Positions 43,412 to 53,688 are shown, counted from the first letter of the stretch. The stretch: 64,000 nucleotides of DNA from an uncultured Chlorobiales bacterium (GCA_903929135.1 CAIYTH010000013.1:1-64000); one strand, 5' to 3'. Numbers and translations are program-made. Notes: generated from the letters alone by a model not told the origin.

Positions 43412-44410
43412 ATGCCAGCAGTTCAGCAGACAGGATTTGTCAATAAAATCAAAGCTCATCTTGAACTCCTGGACCCGGTGACCTGGATCAGCGTTTTTCC
43501 ATGCCTTGCAGGCGGCGTCATGGCCTCCGGAGCCATGCAGCCGACGATCCATGACTATCTGCTGCTCTTCGCTCTCTTTTTGCTTTACGGACCGTTTGCC
43601 ACCGGATTCAGCCAGTCGGTCAACGATTACTACGATCTCGAACTCGACCGTGTCAACGAACCGACCCGCCCGATTCCTTCCGGTCGCCTGACAGAAAAGG
43701 AGGCTATCTGGAACTGGTCGATCATCCTGCTGTCGGCTATCATTCTGGGGACAACGCTCGGTCTTCATATCGGAGGGCAGCGTGGTATCGTGCTTGTCAC
43801 ATCGATGCTGTCGGGCCTTGTCGTAGCCTTCATCTACTCCGCGCCGCCGCTCAAGCTCAAGAAGAACATCCTTTTTTCCGCACCTGCCGTCGGTTTTGCC
43901 TACGCATTCATCACCTATCTGTCGGGAAACGTCCTGTTCAGCGAGATCCGCCCGGAAGTGCTCTGGCTTGCCGGGCTCAACTTTTTTATGGCCATCGCCC
44001 TGATCATCATGAACGATTTCAAGTCGAAAGAGGGCGACGCCAAAGGTGGAATGAAATCCCTGACCGTGATGATCGGTTCGAAAAACACCTTCCTGGTAGC
44101 GTTCATCATCATTGACCTCGTGTTTTCGGTCTTTGCCTGGCTTGCCTGGTCCTGGGGTTTCAATATTCTCTTCTACTTCATCCTCGGTGCGCTGATCGTT
44201 AATATGGTTATCCAGGTTCCCATGTACCGCGACCCGAAATCGGGAATCACGTTCATGCAGCATGCCGTTGATGACGGGTTCGGCAATGCTATCGGCAAGA
44301 GCGAGGTTCAGGAACATAACGCGTTCCTGAGGTTCCAGGTCGTCAACAATATTCTGTTTTTGTCCAACCAGTTGTTTGCGGCTGCACTGATCGGAAGCAG
44401 GTATATGTGA
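43412..44410 (+). CDS. bchK: (bacterio)chlorophyll synthase, UbiA prenyltransferase family; probably the BChl c synthase BchK by context
   Basis: SVNDYYDLELDRVNEPTRPIPSGRLTEKEA and MNDFKSKEGDAKGGMKSLTV motifs; paralog assignment is by neighbourhood only. Confidence 0.65.
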   Translation: MPAVQQTGFVNKIKAHLELLDPVTWISVFPCLAGGVMASGAMQPTIHDYLLLFALFLLYGPFATGFSQSVNDYYDLELDRVNEPTRPIPSGRLTEKEAIWNWSIILLSAIILGTTLGLHIGGQRGIVLVTSMLSGLVVAFIYSAPPLKLKKNILFSAPAVGFAYAFITYLSGNVLFSEIRPEVLWLAGLNFFMAIALIIMNDFKSKEGDAKGGMKSLTVMIGSKNTFLVAFIIIDLVFSVFAWLAWSWGFNILFYFILGALIVNMVIQVPMYRDPKSGITFMQHAVDDGFGNAIGKSEVQEHNAFLRFQVVNNILFLSNQLFAAALIGSRYM

Positions 44411-44504
44411 TCTCCGGCAGGTTGTCGGAGGTTTCTTGATGACTGCCAGACTCCTGTCTGGATTGACCAGTTTCTATTCCACACCCATATTAACCGGAGG
44501 AATC

Positions 44505-45218
44505 ATGATGCCGACCGACTCGACCTTTTTCTCCCTGCCTCTCGTCTGGCATAACGCACTTGTCACCCTGCTGACCTTCATCTATGTTTTCAGCGTACCT
44601 CCGCTGATGGACTGGCTGGTGACGAACCACGGCCTGCCACGCGACATCAGCCGCAAGATCACCCATATCTGCGCCGGTTCCGCCATCATCTTCCTGCCGC
44701 TTTTCCGGGAAGGAGACTGGTCCCACTACCTGAACATCACGGTGTTCGCCGTCTGGACCCTGCTCCTGATCCAGAAAGGCCTCTTTGCGACGGCAGACGA
44801 TCAGGCGGTCAAGACCATGACCAGGACAGGGGACAAGCGCGAACTGCTCAAGGGAACCCTCTATTTCGTGGTCGTGGCCATGATCTGCGGTACGGTCTTC
44901 TACAAGCAGGCGTCCGGTGTGCTCGCGATGGCCATGCTCGGCTGGGGCGACGGTCTCGCACCGATCGTCGGTACGCGCTACGGCAAGATGAGGTACAAGC
45001 TGGTTTGTGACAAGAGCGTCGAGGGGAGCCTCGCCTTCCTCTTCGGCAGCTTCTTTGCAGGCCTGTTTTTCGTGCGCCTGATCGTGCCTGAAGCCTACGA
45101 TCCCGCCAAAATCGCCATCATTGCCGTTGCGGCGACGGTGATTGAGGGGCTCAGCCCGAAAGAGGTGGACAACATTCTCATTCCGGTCGGAGTCATCGGG
45201 CTCACGATGATTTTATGA
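44505..45218 (+). CDS. phytol/dolichol (VTE5-like) kinase family protein
   Basis: SRKITHICAGSAIIFLPLF...AMAMLGWGDGLAPIVGTRYGKMRYKL...KSVEGSLAFLFGSF. Confidence 0.85.
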   Translation: MMPTDSTFFSLPLVWHNALVTLLTFIYVFSVPPLMDWLVTNHGLPRDISRKITHICAGSAIIFLPLFREGDWSHYLNITVFAVWTLLLIQKGLFATADDQAVKTMTRTGDKRELLKGTLYFVVVAMICGTVFYKQASGVLAMAMLGWGDGLAPIVGTRYGKMRYKLVCDKSVEGSLAFLFGSFFAGLFFVRLIVPEAYDPAKIAIIAVAATVIEGLSPKEVDNILIPVGVIGLTMIL

Positions 45219-45243
45219 GCGACGAACCAGAAGACGGGACGCG

Positions 45244-45975
45244 ATGCCGGGACTCTATTTCGTAAGCGATATTCATCTTGGTCTGCAGGATCCGCTGGAT
45301 GAGCGTCTGAAGCTGGATCGCCTTGAAGCCCTTTTCTCGATGATCCGCAGGGAGCGCGGGACGCTCTACCTGGTCGGTGATATTCTCGATTACTGGATGG
45401 AATACCGCCAGGTGATTCCCAAGGGGTACACCCGGTTCCTCTGCATGCTTTCCGGGCTTGCAAGGAGCGGGGTGGAGGTTTCGTATCTGGCAGGCAACCA
45501 CGATTTCCACCTCGGGCGCTATTTCGACGACGAGCTTGGGGTGAAGACCCTCTATGGCATGCAGGAGGTGCGCCATGACGGGAAACTGTTCCTTGTCGCG
45601 CACGGTGACGGACTCGGCGAAGGCGACCTCGGCTACAAGTTTTTTGCACGCTTTGTCAGGAACCGTTTCAACCTGGGGCTGCTGACCGGATTCCATCCGG
45701 ACCTGGCGACCGCCCTCATGAAAAAGCTCTCACTTCTCAGCCGCCGCCACAAACCGGTGGACATGAAATCCGAACCCAGACGCCTGATCGATTTTGCCAC
45801 CGTGCTGGCTCGGGAAAGGGTTTTTGACTATTTTGTCTGCGGCCACAACCATGCGGAACGGATGGAAGCCGTCAACGGATCGGGCAGCACCTACGTCAAT
45901 CTCGGCACGTGGATCGAAGGGGAGTACCCCTATGGCGTCTACGACGAGGGGCGTTTTCAGATCAGGAAAGTTTAA
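45244..45975 (+). CDS. lpxH: UDP-2,3-diacylglucosamine diphosphatase-like metallophosphoesterase
   Basis: YFVSDIHLGLQDP...LYLVGDILDYWMEYRQVIP...YLAGNHDFHLG...CGHNHAERME. Confidence 0.8.
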   Translation: MPGLYFVSDIHLGLQDPLDERLKLDRLEALFSMIRRERGTLYLVGDILDYWMEYRQVIPKGYTRFLCMLSGLARSGVEVSYLAGNHDFHLGRYFDDELGVKTLYGMQEVRHDGKLFLVAHGDGLGEGDLGYKFFARFVRNRFNLGLLTGFHPDLATALMKKLSLLSRRHKPVDMKSEPRRLIDFATVLARERVFDYFVCGHNHAERMEAVNGSGSTYVNLGTWIEGEYPYGVYDEGRFQIRKV

Positions 45976-45999
45976 GTCAAACATCACATTTCACCAAAC

Positions 46000-46884
46000 A
46001 TGAGCAATATCAACAAGGTTTTGAAGCTGGGACTGCCAAAGGGCAGCCTGCAGGACTCCACCCTCGAACTTTTTGCCAACGCCGGATTCAAGTTTTCCGT
46101 ACAGAGCCGCTCCTATTTTCCTTCGATCGACGACGACGAACTGGAAGCTATTCTTATCCGCGCCCAGGAGATGGCCCGTTATGTCGCCCAGGGGGCTTTC
46201 GACGCAGGCCTGACCGGCAGGGACTGGATCATCGAGACCGACGCCGACGTTGTCGAGGTGGCGGATCTTGTGTACTCCAAGGCCTCCATGAGGCCGGTCC
46301 GCTGGGTGCTCGCCGTGCCTGAAAATTCGCCGATCAAATCGGTCAAGGACCTCGAAGGCAAGCACATCGCCACAGAAGTGGTGAACATCACCAAAAAATA
46401 CCTCGCTAAAAACGGCGTGAACGCTTCGGTGGAATTCAGCTGGGGCGCAACCGAAGTCAAGCCTCCGGAGCTTGCCGATGCGATCGTCGAGGTGACCGAG
46501 ACCGGTTCGTCGCTTCGCGCCAACAAGCTCAGGATCGTCGAAACCGTGCTCGAGTCGAACACCAAGCTCATCGCCAACCGTGCATCATGGGAAGACCCAT
46601 GGAAGCGTGAGAAGATCGAGAGCATGGCCCTCCTTCTCCAGGGCGCCATCAATGCCCAGGGTAAAGTCGGCCTGAAGATGAACGCGCCCAAATCCTCGCT
46701 CGACAAGATCATGTCGGTCATCCCGGCGCTTCGCCTGCCGACCGTTTCCGACCTGGCGGACAACGCATGGGTAGCGCTTGAAGTGATCGTGGCCGAAAAA
46801 ACCGTGCGCAAGCTGATTCCCGAACTGAAGCGGGCAGGTGCCGAGGGGATTTTCGAGTATAATATCAATAAGCTGATCGACTGA
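46000..46884 (+). CDS. hisG: ATP phosphoribosyltransferase (long form)
   Basis: [25 protein letters not shown]...[15 protein letters not shown]...C-terminal regulatory domain. Confidence 0.95.
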   Translation: MSNINKVLKLGLPKGSLQDSTLELFANAGFKFSVQSRSYFPSIDDDELEAILIRAQEMARYVAQGAFDAGLTGRDWIIETDADVVEVADLVYSKASMRPVRWVLAVPENSPIKSVKDLEGKHIATEVVNITKKYLAKNGVNASVEFSWGATEVKPPELADAIVEVTETGSSLRANKLRIVETVLESNTKLIANRASWEDPWKREKIESMALLLQGAINAQGKVGLKMNAPKSSLDKIMSVIPALRLPTVSDLADNAWVALEVIVAEKTVRKLIPELKRAGAEGIFEYNINKLID

Positions 46885-46887
46885 GTT

Positions 46888-47027
46888 GGTAGCGCGCTCC
46901 ATCTGTTGCGCGATTTGATTGCTGCGTTGGGTGGTGCTCGAAATCCTCATGTACTGTGTGTACATTCCGGTTTCTCCGCTCCTTCCGCCTTACACTCAAA
47001 CCGCTCACGACGATGGAGCGCGCTACC
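46888..47027. mobile_element. 140-bp MITE-like palindromic repeat (copy 2)
   Basis: Perfect 15-bp terminal inverted repeat GGTAGCGCGCTCCAT...ATGGAGCGCGCTACC; core GATTGCTGCGTTGGGTGGTGCTCGAAATCCTCATGTACTnTGTGTACA shared with 12528-12667. Confidence 0.88.
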
Positions 47028-47094
47028 ATGGCCGTATCAGGTTGAGCGTTCATTTTTTTCTGTCTTGCTGCGCTCAACTGTAGAAATCAATTCA

Positions 47095-47119
47095 GGTCGC
47101 ATTGTGCGGCCTTTTTTTT
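47095..47119 (+). terminator. Hairpin + T8 directly upstream of the glycosyltransferase start
   Basis: GGTCGCA-TTG-TGCGGCC-TTTTTTTT. Confidence 0.65.
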
Positions 47120-47122
47120 GCC

Positions 47123-48280
47123 ATGGTGCTTTATCAGATCTTTATTCTCGGTTGCCTGCTGGTGTTTCTTGGCATCATCCTGAAAAACATCGCCGATTTT
47201 CAGGACCTGCCTACGGCCGGCGAGTCCCCGGCGACCGGGCCGATGGTTTCGGTGCTCGTGCCTGCACGCGACGAGGAGCTGAACATCGCCGGGTGCGTCG
47301 CATCGCTGCTCGCGCAGGATTACCGGAACTTCGAAGTCGTCGTGCTCGACGATAACTCGACGGATGGTACCTGGTCGGAGCTTCAGCGGCTTTTGACCGG
47401 TCCTGGCGGAGAGCGTCTCCGCATGGTGAAGGGTACGCCGCTTCCGGAGGGCTGGCACGGCAAGGCATGGGCCTGCCAGCAGCTGGCCGACCAATCGACC
47501 GGCGATCTGCTGCTCTTCACCGATGCCGATACGCGGCATCGGCCGGAGTCCCTTCGCCGCGCCGTGGCGGCTATGGGGTCATGTGGTGCGGACATGCTCT
47601 CCCTGACGCCTGCACAGGAGCTTGGATCGTTCTGGGAGGGGCTGATCGTGCCGCTCGTCTACCATATCCTGTTCAGTTACCTGCCGATCTGCCTGGTCGG
47701 CTCAAGCAGATCCCCGGCCTTCTGCTACGCCATCGGCCAGTTCATCCTGTTCCGCCGCGAAGCGTACCTGAATATCGGCGGTCACCGTTCGGTCTGCAGC
47801 AATATCGTGGAGGATGTGTGGCTCTGCAAGGTGGTCAAGCGTGCAGGCGGGAGGGTGGCGGCCTTCAATGGCATCGATGCGGTCAGTTGCCGGATGTACC
47901 GTGGTTTCGGAGATGTCTGGAGCGGTTTCTCGAAAAACCTTTTTGCCGGACTCGGAAACAGCGCCGTTACCCTGTTCTCCCTGATGCTCTTCGTCGTGCT
48001 GCTCTATCTGGCGCCCTGGGGCTTCCTCGCGGCTTCGCTGCTGCGCGGGGAGCTGTCGCCAGCCGGGTTCTGGCTGCCGGCTGCCCAGGTCGCCGTCGCC
48101 ATCGTCAGCCGCATGCTGATTTCGGCCAGGTTCAGGCAGCCGGTCTGGCCCGGACTGCTCCATCCCTTTTCCCAGGCGCTCCTGCTCCTGATCGCCCTGA
48201 ACTCTTTCCGGCAGACCACCTTTGGTGGCGGGCCGGTCTGGAAGGGACGGAATTACCGTTTTCACGGGGATCGCACATGA
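47123..48280 (+). CDS. cruC: GT2 family membrane glycosyltransferase, CruC-like (carotenoid glucosyltransferase candidate)
   Basis: VSVLVPARDEELNIAGCVASLLAQDYRNFEVVVLDDNSTDGTW...FTDADTRHRPESL; C-terminal TM segments; symbol from family/context. Confidence 0.6.
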   Translation: MVLYQIFILGCLLVFLGIILKNIADFQDLPTAGESPATGPMVSVLVPARDEELNIAGCVASLLAQDYRNFEVVVLDDNSTDGTWSELQRLLTGPGGERLRMVKGTPLPEGWHGKAWACQQLADQSTGDLLLFTDADTRHRPESLRRAVAAMGSCGADMLSLTPAQELGSFWEGLIVPLVYHILFSYLPICLVGSSRSPAFCYAIGQFILFRREAYLNIGGHRSVCSNIVEDVWLCKVVKRAGGRVAAFNGIDAVSCRMYRGFGDVWSGFSKNLFAGLGNSAVTLFSLMLFVVLLYLAPWGFLAASLLRGELSPAGFWLPAAQVAVAIVSRMLISARFRQPVWPGLLHPFSQALLLLIALNSFRQTTFGGGPVWKGRNYRFHGDRT

Positions 48281-48419
48281 GCTTGCGCAACCCGTTTCCG
48301 GCAGTACCCGGCAGGGAGTGCGGCCTGTGGGTTCCGGATAAAATTTCTTAAATTCAAAGTCAGTATTTCCGGCGCACCGCTCCTTGTGCGCTGCCATCAA
48401 TTCAAACGATTTTACACCC

Positions 48420-49370
48420 ATGGGTTTCTTGTCAAAGATTTTCGGGAAAAAGGAAGTAGAGCTGAAACGTCCTACGGTCAAGGAGGATGTCAACCTCATC
48501 AAGACCATGGAGGGACATCTCGACCGTGTGCTCGGGGTGAAATTCAGTCCTGACGGCAAAAAGCTGGTAAGCGGAGGTTTCGACGAACTGGTCATGCTCT
48601 GGGATGTCGAGAGCGGAAAGGCGATCCATACCATGAAAGGGCACGATACCTGGGTGGAGTGCATCGACTACAGCCGCGACGGCCTGAAGCTCGCCAGCGG
48701 CAGCACCGACAGCACGGCCCGGATATGGGACGCAGCGACCGGCGCCTGCCTGCATCTCTGCAAGGGGCATGACACGGCCGTGCGCATGGTGGCCTTCAGC
48801 CCGGACAGCAAGACGCTGGCGACCTGTTCGAGGGACACCACCATCCGTTTGTGGGACGTCGAGACCGGCGGGGAGACCTCAAGGATTCTCGGCCACAAGT
48901 CATACATCGAATGCCTCGCCTGGAGCCATGACGGCAAAAAGCTGGTCAGCTGCGGCGAAGAGCCGGTGGTGAAGATATGGGACGCGGAGAGCGGAACGAA
49001 CATCGCCAATTTCCAGACGGGAGACACCCTTTCACACTCCGTCAGCTTCAGTCCCGACGACACCCTTATCGTGCTGTGCGGCCGGGATTCGAAGGTCAAG
49101 ATTCTGGATGCAGCCACCGGCCAAATACTCAAGGTGCTCGAAGGCCACCTGGACGCTGTGCGTGGGGTCTGCTTCAGCCCCGACGGCTCGGTCGTGGCCA
49201 GCGCCGCCAACGACGAATCGGTAAGGCTCTGGGACGTCAAGGCCGGTACGCTGCTGCACACCTACCGCGGTCATACGCTGGAAGTCCAGTCGGTGGACAT
49301 CTCTCCCGACGGCAGGGTTATCGCCAGCGGCAGCGACGACCGCAAGATCAAGCTGTGGGGAATCAGGTAA
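48420..49370 (+). CDS. WD40-repeat (beta-propeller) protein
   Basis: About seven repeats: GHLDRVLGVKFSPDGKKLVSGGFDELVMLWDVESG... Confidence 0.93.
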   Translation: MGFLSKIFGKKEVELKRPTVKEDVNLIKTMEGHLDRVLGVKFSPDGKKLVSGGFDELVMLWDVESGKAIHTMKGHDTWVECIDYSRDGLKLASGSTDSTARIWDAATGACLHLCKGHDTAVRMVAFSPDSKTLATCSRDTTIRLWDVETGGETSRILGHKSYIECLAWSHDGKKLVSCGEEPVVKIWDAESGTNIANFQTGDTLSHSVSFSPDDTLIVLCGRDSKVKILDAATGQILKVLEGHLDAVRGVCFSPDGSVVASAANDESVRLWDVKAGTLLHTYRGHTLEVQSVDISPDGRVIASGSDDRKIKLWGIR

Positions 49371-49400
49371 GCAAGTAGACCATTTGGAAACAGTTACTTC

Positions 49401-49430
49401 CTGCCGGGCCCCTGCCCGGCAGTTTTTTTT
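49401..49430 (+). terminator. Rho-independent terminator after WD40 gene
   Basis: CTGCCGGGC-CCCT-GCCCGGCAG-TTTTTTTT. Confidence 0.9.
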
Positions 49431-49478
49431 GGGTCTGATCAGACGGACTGAATGGACAAAGAATCAGTCCCACATCCA

Positions 49479-49542
49479 GGAGGGTTTTAACCCTCCGGAC
49501 ATTCAACCTCTTACATTCATTGCCCCGGGCTTCAGCCCGGGG
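49479..49542. repeat. Two-hairpin dispersed repeat
   Basis: GGAGGGTTTTAACCCTCC + ggacattcaacctcttacattcattg + CCCCGGGC-TTCA-GCCCGGGG; related to 5158-5298. Confidence 0.8.
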
Positions 49543-49566
49543 GGAAGGGCAGGTCCCTCACCTGCT

Positions 49567-49815
49567 TCAGCCGTTGGCGCCTATTGCGGTCGTGGGGCAG
49601 GCATCGATCTGCTCCCTGCAGAGCGCGACCTGGTCCGTTGCCTGTGGCTGAAGCGAGACGTACGCGTAGCCTTCACCGTCTTCGGAAAAGAACTCCGGGG
49701 CGGCATTGTAGCAGATAGTGCAGGCTGTGCAGCCCTCTCCTTCCGGATCTTCCGGGCTGGTGACGTAAAATGGACCCGGGGCGTTCGACGGGTGTTTCAT
49801 GTTGCTGTTGGCCAT
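49567..49815 (-). CDS. ferredoxin (single-cluster type)
   Basis: GPFYVTSPEDPEGEGCTACTICYNAAPEFFSEDGEGYAYV...CREQIDACPTTAI. Confidence 0.88.
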   Translation of the reverse strand: MANSNMKHPSNAPGPFYVTSPEDPEGEGCTACTICYNAAPEFFSEDGEGYAYVSLQPQATDQVALCREQIDACPTTAIGANG

Positions 49816-50116
49816 GCGGTTCCTCCTGATGTGTTGGCGATCTCTCTTCCTGAGTGTCCGGTTCTCCTTGCCTGACATAAAAAGGGGGTAAAGAGTTCCT
49901 TGAGGATGCCTGCGCCGCCCTGCGGCTGAAGCTGTTTGACTCCGGGCGGCAGGTACGTATCTTCCATACAGAGGCCCGAACGGGTTCTGAATCCTGGCAA
50001 CGACATCGCATGAGGAGCATGATGCTTCATATCGGAAACGTGGTTGTCCCTGTCGGGTTCGAGCCGTTTTTACGGGAGGCCGTGACCATGGGAACAACGA
50101 TCAGAAGGAGATTGTC

Positions 50117-50539
50117 GTGATCATCATCAGCGATACGATTGCCATTTCCGACGACGAAGTCGAGATCAGGACCATGCGTTCCCAGGGTGCCGGAGGACAG
50201 AACGTCAACAAGGTCGAAACGGCCGTCCATCTCCGATTCGACGTGGTGTCGTCATCGCTGCCCCCGGAAGTCAGGGAACGACTGCTGAATCTGGGCGACC
50301 GGCGGATTTCGAAAGAGGGGGTGCTCGTCATCCGGGCACAGCGGTTCAGGTCGCAGGAGAAGAACCGCGAGGATGCCCTTCTTCGGCTCAATGATTTGGT
50401 GCAGAAAGTACTCATACCAAGAAAAGCGCGCCGTCCGACGGGTCCGACGGGAAGTTCGAAGCGCAGGCGGCTCGAAGGCAAGGCGCGCCGGAGCGAGGTC
50501 AAGTCAGGGAGGGGAAGGGTGCGGAGCGATGGAGAGTGA
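50117..50539 (+). CDS. arfB: ArfB-like ribosome rescue / class I release factor-like protein
   Basis: GAGGQNVNKVETAVHLRFDV GGQ motif; basic C-terminal tail. Confidence 0.9.
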   Translation: MIIISDTIAISDDEVEIRTMRSQGAGGQNVNKVETAVHLRFDVVSSSLPPEVRERLLNLGDRRISKEGVLVIRAQRFRSQEKNREDALLRLNDLVQKVLIPRKARRPTGPTGSSKRRRLEGKARRSEVKSGRGRVRSDGE

Positions 50540-50562
50540 GGCCGTTCGCCCTCCAGGCAAGG

Positions 50563-51987
50563 TCAAAGGAGTACTGAAGGACGTTGCGAGATGCTGGCGA
50601 TCCTGAAAAGGCTGTTGTCGAGCTGGAACTGGTACAGGTCGATTTTTGCGAGCAGGCCGCCCAGTTCCGCAGGGGTGAGCCGTCGCTTCGGCGCAATGGC
50701 CTGAAGGGCGGCAAGCGGGTTCTGGAGCATGCCGTTCATGATGACGCGGAAATCGAGGTGCGGACCTGTCGATGAGCCGGTCGATCCGACGTAGCCGATG
50801 ACATCTCCCTGCTGGACCTTCCGGCCGAACGCGCAGAGCGCCGAGAATCGCCGGAGGTGCAGGTACTGGGTATGCATGCCGCCGCCGTGATCGATCGTGA
50901 CCATGTTGCCGGCTCCGCCGTTCCTGCCGAGGAACACCACGCTGCCGTCGGCGATTGCCACGACCGGGGTGCCGGCCTGGGCGGCAAGGTCAACGCCGCC
51001 GTGGAACTGGATGCGCCGGCTGATCGGATGGCGGCGGTACCCGAATCCGCTCGATACGTGGTCATAGCCGCAGGGCTGAAGATACATGGGTGCGTCGAGG
51101 AGGGCAATGCCGCGTTCGTCATAATAGCTGATGCCGCCCATGGAGTCCTTGAACCTGTAGGCGTTGTAGCGACGGTTTCCGGCGCTTATCTCGACGGCAA
51201 GGATCTTTCCCGCCCCGGCGGATTCACCGCCGACCAGCCGCTCTTCGTAGAGGATGCGGTATGCCGCGCCCCGGAGGGGGCTGGCCGACAGATCGACCTT
51301 CGAGGAGAGCAGTTTTCCCACCTCCTCGGCAAGCGTCGCGCCGCCCCTGCGGATGAGCTCGCTGTTCAGTGACGACGGAACGGTTCCGGCAAGGGTAGCA
51401 ACCTGTGCTTCGTAGGGGAGGTTCTCCTTCCAGACGCTCAGTTCGCCGGTCTGCTGCTCTTTTTCGAGGTGCAGCATGGTTGTCCGGTCCATGCGCCAGG
51501 AGAGGCTGTTGAAGCTGCCGTCGGGATTCGTCTCGATGTCGCAGGTTGTCCCGGGTGCGAACCCGTTCGCCTTGAACGAGCCGTTCAGTTGCCGTTCAAG
51601 CTCATGGGCCTCTCTCGCGGAAAGGCCTGATCCTGCCAGGATGCCTGACAGAGATTCGCCGTAGGCGACCGTTCGCCGCCGGAGCATGCTGCCGGTGCCC
51701 TTGTCCCCTTTTTCGATCCTGACAGGATCGGTGTCGCTTTCGAGGCCGAACTCGTCCTCAGCGTGGATGCCGAAAGCGTCCGGAATGGTGCGCAATGATG
51801 AGGTGAGCAGCTGTGCTGCCGTATACTTGCCTGATGAGCCGGAAGCGGGAAGGAAGAAACTGATGAGGGAGAACAGGAGGACGATAAGTACTGACGTAGC
51901 TGGCAGGAGTTGCGCAGGACTTCGGAAGAGGGCAGATCGTCGAAGCCTCTGCAGGCGATTGAAAAAACGGGTATTGCTGAATGCCAT
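50563..51987 (-). CDS. M23 family metallopeptidase
   Basis: SSGFGYRRHPISRRIQFHGGVDLAAQAGTPVVAIADGSVVFLGRNGGAGNMVTIDHGGGMHTQYLHL; start placed at MAFSNTRFF. Confidence 0.9.
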   Translation of the reverse strand: MAFSNTRFFNRLQRLRRSALFRSPAQLLPATSVLIVLLFSLISFFLPASGSSGKYTAAQLLTSSLRTIPDAFGIHAEDEFGLESDTDPVRIEKGDKGTGSMLRRRTVAYGESLSGILAGSGLSAREAHELERQLNGSFKANGFAPGTTCDIETNPDGSFNSLSWRMDRTTMLHLEKEQQTGELSVWKENLPYEAQVATLAGTVPSSLNSELIRRGGATLAEEVGKLLSSKVDLSASPLRGAAYRILYEERLVGGESAGAGKILAVEISAGNRRYNAYRFKDSMGGISYYDERGIALLDAPMYLQPCGYDHVSSGFGYRRHPISRRIQFHGGVDLAAQAGTPVVAIADGSVVFLGRNGGAGNMVTIDHGGGMHTQYLHLRRFSALCAFGRKVQQGDVIGYVGSTGSSTGPHLDFRVIMNGMLQNPLAALQAIAPKRRLTPAELGGLLAKIDLYQFQLDNSLFRIASISQRPSVLL

Positions 51988-52185
51988 GGAGCAGGCTTTG
52001 ATTCCGGGAAAACGAAAACGGTTCAGGTCATTTCGCTCTAGATTGCATGGCAATGTAATCAAATAACTTTTAAAATAAAAGCGTCTCTCGGTCCGGCCGA
52101 TCTCCGGCTTTGTCATAAGCGCCTATTGTGCTATATACTTGAGGGCATCCAGCCTCCTTCCGAAGAACAACCAAAACGAAGTCAA

Positions 52186-53076
52186 ATGCTTGCTACCAAC
52201 GAAGAGCACCTTGTCGAATTCCTACTGCAGTGCCAGCCTGGACAGCCCCGAACCCGCGGCACCTGGGAGGTCGACCACCAGGGGACGCCGTTCATCCTGC
52301 CGTCCATCGGCGGCATCACCACCAATATCCAGGTCGGTGATCAGGCATTCGGATGGGAAGGCGACCATATCGAGCCCGGCGTCAGCTGTACGGCTGATAC
52401 GCACAAGCCCTACGAGCACCCCAACGTCACCCTGCAGGTGCTGAGCTGTGTCGGCAACTCGGCCACCGTCGTCTCCGGCGAGGCCAAGGGGGCTACCGGC
52501 ACCGTGATCGGCCACCATGGGGGATCGGAGCACATAATCGTCGATTTTCCAGGGGATGCCAAGGAAAAGATGACCTACAGCGACACCATCATGATCCGTT
52601 CGAAGGGTCAGGGGCTGAAGCTGACCGATTATCCCGACATCACGCTGTTCAACCTCGATCCCTCCCTCCTGAAGAAGCTCGCCCTTCGCAGGGCTTCCGA
52701 CGGCGTCCTCGAAGTTCCGGTAACGACCATGGTTCCGGCGTACTGCATGGGTTCCGGTATCGGTTCCGCGCATGTCGCCAAAGGGGATTACGACATTGTG
52801 ACCAGCGACGAGCATGCAGTCAGGGAGTTCGGCATCGACCGTATCCGCTTCGGCGATTTCGTGGCCCTCATGGACCAGGACAACCGCTTCGGGCGCGCCT
52901 ACCGCCGAGGGGCTGTATCCATCGGCGTGGTCGTGCACAGCGACTGCCGGGAAGCCGGCCATGGCCCCGGCGTGACCACCATCATGACCTGTGCGTCGCC
53001 GCTCATCCGCCCCGTGATCGATCCGAAAGCCAATATCGCCGACCTCTGCGGCATAGGAACCACGCTGAAGGACTGA
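52186..53076 (+). CDS. DUF4438-type conserved protein
   Basis: [29 protein letters not shown]...[24 protein letters not shown]. Confidence 0.75.
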   Translation: MLATNEEHLVEFLLQCQPGQPRTRGTWEVDHQGTPFILPSIGGITTNIQVGDQAFGWEGDHIEPGVSCTADTHKPYEHPNVTLQVLSCVGNSATVVSGEAKGATGTVIGHHGGSEHIIVDFPGDAKEKMTYSDTIMIRSKGQGLKLTDYPDITLFNLDPSLLKKLALRRASDGVLEVPVTTMVPAYCMGSGIGSAHVAKGDYDIVTSDEHAVREFGIDRIRFGDFVALMDQDNRFGRAYRRGAVSIGVVVHSDCREAGHGPGVTTIMTCASPLIRPVIDPKANIADLCGIGTTLKD

Positions 53077-53205
53077 GCCTCAGATTGATTCTGGCATTGA
53101 GTGTCCGCACCTGCCCCTCGGGTGCGGAATTATTTTTTCCCCGAGTTTGTTTGCATATGGTGTTGTATTGCATGCAAAATCAGTCAACCTCAAGGGAAAA
53201 AAGCC

Positions 53206-53634
53206 ATGACACTGAAGCTCTACGGAAGGGATCCCCTGAAGATGTTCGAAGACGTCTTCAATGAAAGGCTGACACCTTTCTTCAGTACGATGGGCTCGAT
53301 GATAACTCCGACCTTCAAGGTCGACATCAGCGAGGACGAGCAGGCGTTCTTTCTTTCTGCCGACATACCCGGAGTGAGGAAGGAGGACGTGAAGGTGACG
53401 ATGGATGAGGATGTGCTCTGCATCAGCGCCGAGAGGAGCCAGGAAGAGGACGAGAAGAACAAGAACTACCACAGGGTGGAGCGCTCCTGGGGCAGCCTCT
53501 CCAGAAGCTTTACCATCGGGTTCAACGTCGACAGTGAGAACATCAAGGCCTCATACGACAACGGCGTCCTCAAGATCGTCGTCCCGAAAAAGGAGCCTGA
53601 GCCGAAGAAGAGCAAGGAGATAGCTGTCAACTGA
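53206..53634 (+). CDS. Hsp20/alpha-crystallin family small heat shock protein
   Basis: PTFKVDISEDEQAFFLSADIPGVRKEDVKVTMDEDVLCISAERSQE...SFTIGFNVDSENIKASYDNGVLKIVVPK. Confidence 0.94.
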   Translation: MTLKLYGRDPLKMFEDVFNERLTPFFSTMGSMITPTFKVDISEDEQAFFLSADIPGVRKEDVKVTMDEDVLCISAERSQEEDEKNKNYHRVERSWGSLSRSFTIGFNVDSENIKASYDNGVLKIVVPKKEPEPKKSKEIAVN

Positions 53635-53658
53635 ACTGCAACTCTCCGGGACAAAAAG

Positions 53659-53688
53659 AAAAACCCTCCGTGCTCCGGAGGGTTTTTG
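53659..53688. terminator. Bidirectional terminator between hsp20 and bchE
   Basis: AAAAACCCTCCG-TGCTC-CGGAGGGTTTTT between convergent genes. Confidence 0.88.
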
